From Flavobacteriales bacterium (lineage in GTDB: Bacteria > Bacteroidota > Bacteroidia > Flavobacteriales_C > GCA-002722245): a stretch of 64,000 nucleotides of DNA. Under the pieces are notes generated by a model. That model saw nothing but the letters and a program-made list of their open reading frames with translations, was not told the origin of the DNA and did not search any database. Where the stretch lies: assembly GCA_023251095.1 (NCBI GenBank), contig JAHEZL010000016.1, forward strand, positions 46,605 to 110,604, read 5' to 3'. Position 1 is the first letter of the stretch. Each line of letters starts with the position of its first letter. This document shows, piece after piece, positions 62,831 to 64,000 of the stretch. Made by a program: the position numbers and the translations under genes.

Positions 62831-63787
62831 ATGACAAATTCTTCTCTTCGTATCGTTTTTATGGGAACTCCCGATTTCGCGGTTCCTTCTTTACAAATTT
62901 TAGTAGAAAACTCTTACAATGTGGTAGCTGTGATTACCGCTCCCGACAAGCCTGCCGGACGCGGACATAAAATACAACAATCGCCCGTAAAAAAATACGC
63001 CCTCGAAAAAGGACTCACTGTTTTACAACCCACCAATCTTAAATCCGAAGAATTTATTGCCGAACTAAAAGCACTCAACGCCAACTTACAAGTAGTAGTT
63101 GCTTTTAGAATGCTGCCCGAAGTAATTTGGAAAATGCCTGCGCTCGGCACTTTTAATTTGCACGGATCTTTATTGCCGCAATACAGAGGTGCTGCTCCCA
63201 TCAACTGGGCGGTGATCAACGGCGATGCAGAAAGTGGTGTCACTACTTTTTTTATCAATGAAAATATTGATACCGGAAAAATTATTCTGCAGGAAAAAAT
63301 AAAATTATCGCCCACCACAACAGCCGGTGAACTCCATGATCAACTGATGGAACTCGGAAAAAAATTAGTGCTCGACACTGTATATAGAATACAAACCAAT
63401 AACCTCTCTCTGCTCAATCAAAAAGATTTACTGATCAAAGAATTAAAACCTGCTCCTAAAATTTTTAAGGAGACTTGTAAAATAGATTGGACGAAGAATA
63501 CACAAACGCTGTACAATTTAATAAGAGGCTTATCACCTTATCCTGCAGCGTGGACCACCATTAAAAAAGGAGAAGAAGAAATAGGGATGAAAATATTTGC
63601 TGCGGAAATTTCCGACAAACAAATATCGCCCGGCGCAATGGAAAGCGACAATAAAACATACTTATATATAGGATGTGCTGACGGCGCATTAAAAATTACC
63701 CATCTTCAGCTAGCCGGCAAAAACAGGATGAAAACAGAGGACCTCCTCAAAGGATTCAACGCCACTGGCTATCATATAATACAGTAA
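62831..63787 (+). CDS. fmt: Methionyl-tRNA formyltransferase
   Basis: 318 aa from ATG 62831; an in-frame ATG at 62756 lies inside repeat copy D and is rejected. N-terminal MGTPDFAVPSL, and the active site NLHGSLLPQYRGAAP with Asn109 and His111, and Asp147 in ENIDTGK, match the Asn/His/Asp triad of Fmt. The C-terminal OB-like domain (about 215–318) binds the tRNA. It formylates initiator Met-tRNA with 10-formyl-tetrahydrofolate, whose one-carbon supply depends on glyA. It stands alone here; def, its usual partner, is not in the window. Confidence 0.95.
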   Translation: MTNSSLRIVFMGTPDFAVPSLQILVENSYNVVAVITAPDKPAGRGHKIQQSPVKKYALEKGLTVLQPTNLKSEEFIAELKALNANLQVVVAFRMLPEVIWKMPALGTFNLHGSLLPQYRGAAPINWAVINGDAESGVTTFFINENIDTGKIILQEKIKLSPTTTAGELHDQLMELGKKLVLDTVYRIQTNNLSLLNQKDLLIKELKPAPKIFKETCKIDWTKNTQTLYNLIRGLSPYPAAWTTIKKGEEEIGMKIFAAEISDKQISPGAMESDNKTYLYIGCADGALKITHLQLAGKNRMKTEDLLKGFNATGYHIIQ

Positions 63788-63919
63788 GAAGGAATATGCC
63801 CTTCTATGGTCTTCTCCCGTGATTACCTTAGAAAAAGGCAGCAAGAACGCCATTTTCAGCTTGAGTTATTAACAATCACCCTGTTTTTTCAACATTTCCG
63901 CGATTTTTCTTGTTGGCTA

Positions 63920-63950
63920 TTTGCATACATTCATTAATCGCATATATTTG
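63920..63950 (+). promoter_or_regulatory. Strong promoter for the gene at the window edge
   Basis: TTTG (63920–63923), a 19-nt spacer and TATATTTG (63943–63950) match the Bacteroidota consensus fully. The predicted start near 63954 leaves a leader of about 43 nt to an ATG at 63997. Confidence 0.6.
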
Positions 63951-63996
63951 ACACCGGATAGTCAAATTATTCATTAACCATTAAATTTTGTATACC

Positions 63997-64000
63997 ATGA
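63997..64000 (+). CDS. Start codon of a gene cut off by the window end
   Basis: ATG at 63997–63999 is followed by one more base. The A/T-rich leader and the strong promoter at 63920–63950 support it as a start. In Bacteroidota fmt is often followed by a gene for an HU-type DNA-binding protein; nothing in the four visible bases can confirm that. Confidence 0.35.

Overview
The window is a gene-dense stretch (about 50 protein genes) from a member of the Bacteroidota, probably Flavobacteriales-like. The main grounds are: seven predicted type IX secretion (T9SS) cargo proteins with C-terminal sorting or gliding-motility-type (CHU_C) domains; a PorP/SprF-type membrane protein; a complete MoxR/Bat 'aerotolerance' operon; the nusB–DUF1573–yajC–ybbR–coaE gene order; Bacteroidota-type promoters (TTG/TTTG, about 19–21 nt, TAnnTTTG); and no Shine-Dalgarno-dominated starts. 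No rRNA, tRNA, CRISPR array, integrase or insertion sequence was seen.

Layout. 1–114: 5' end of an exported protein leaving the window on the minus strand. 236–8284: moxR, DUF58, a BatD-like membrane protein, then batA, batB, batC, batD and batE, tightly coupled. 8442–17665: lipoprotein GH3 glucosidase, acetoacetyl-CoA synthetase (minus), ribD, a small lipoprotein, a secreted zinc metallopeptidase with T9SS tail, and glyA. 17724–25911 (minus): alpha/beta hydrolase, a small membrane protein coupled to a second moxR, three SurA/parvulin-type periplasmic foldases, and guaB. 26019–34865 (minus): NHL-repeat T9SS protein, CDF metal exporter, an active/inactive M16 peptidase pair, a flavin-dependent nitronate-monooxygenase-like enzyme, NAD(P)HX repair enzyme, coaE. 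34936–38809 (minus): ybbR, yajC, DUF1573 lipoprotein, nusB, and a CBM9-like T9SS protein. 38911–42031 (plus): ABC exporter, PUR-like DUF3276 protein, diadenylate cyclase. 42239–50074 (minus): phosphoglucomutase and a glycogen/alpha-glucan cluster (nucleotidyltransferase, GH57, GT4/5, debranching enzyme, DUF2934 protein). 50202–62733: tandem T9SS paralogs, a three-gene surface operon (OmpA-like/DUF1573 fusion, PorP/SprF, giant CHU_C protein), and a divergent CUB/P-domain/PKD CHU_C protein. 62831–63787: fmt, followed by a strong promoter for a gene that starts at the window edge.

How the parts fit: the secreted cargo depends on outer-membrane biogenesis, which the foldase cluster would support. 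The glycogen cluster joins phosphoglucomutase, sugar-nucleotide synthesis, chain elongation and debranching. Diadenylate cyclase and a YbbR-domain protein occur in separate operons, and each is preceded by an intrinsic terminator lying almost on its start codon.

The most unusual non-coding signal is a set of six nested palindromes from three sequence families. All lie in intergenic gaps and within 0–20 nt of a stop codon. Five consist of two long inverted arms, each arm itself a hairpin, around a 31–43 nt spacer. One is a single symmetrical hairpin. One copy carries a matched base-pair change in both arms.
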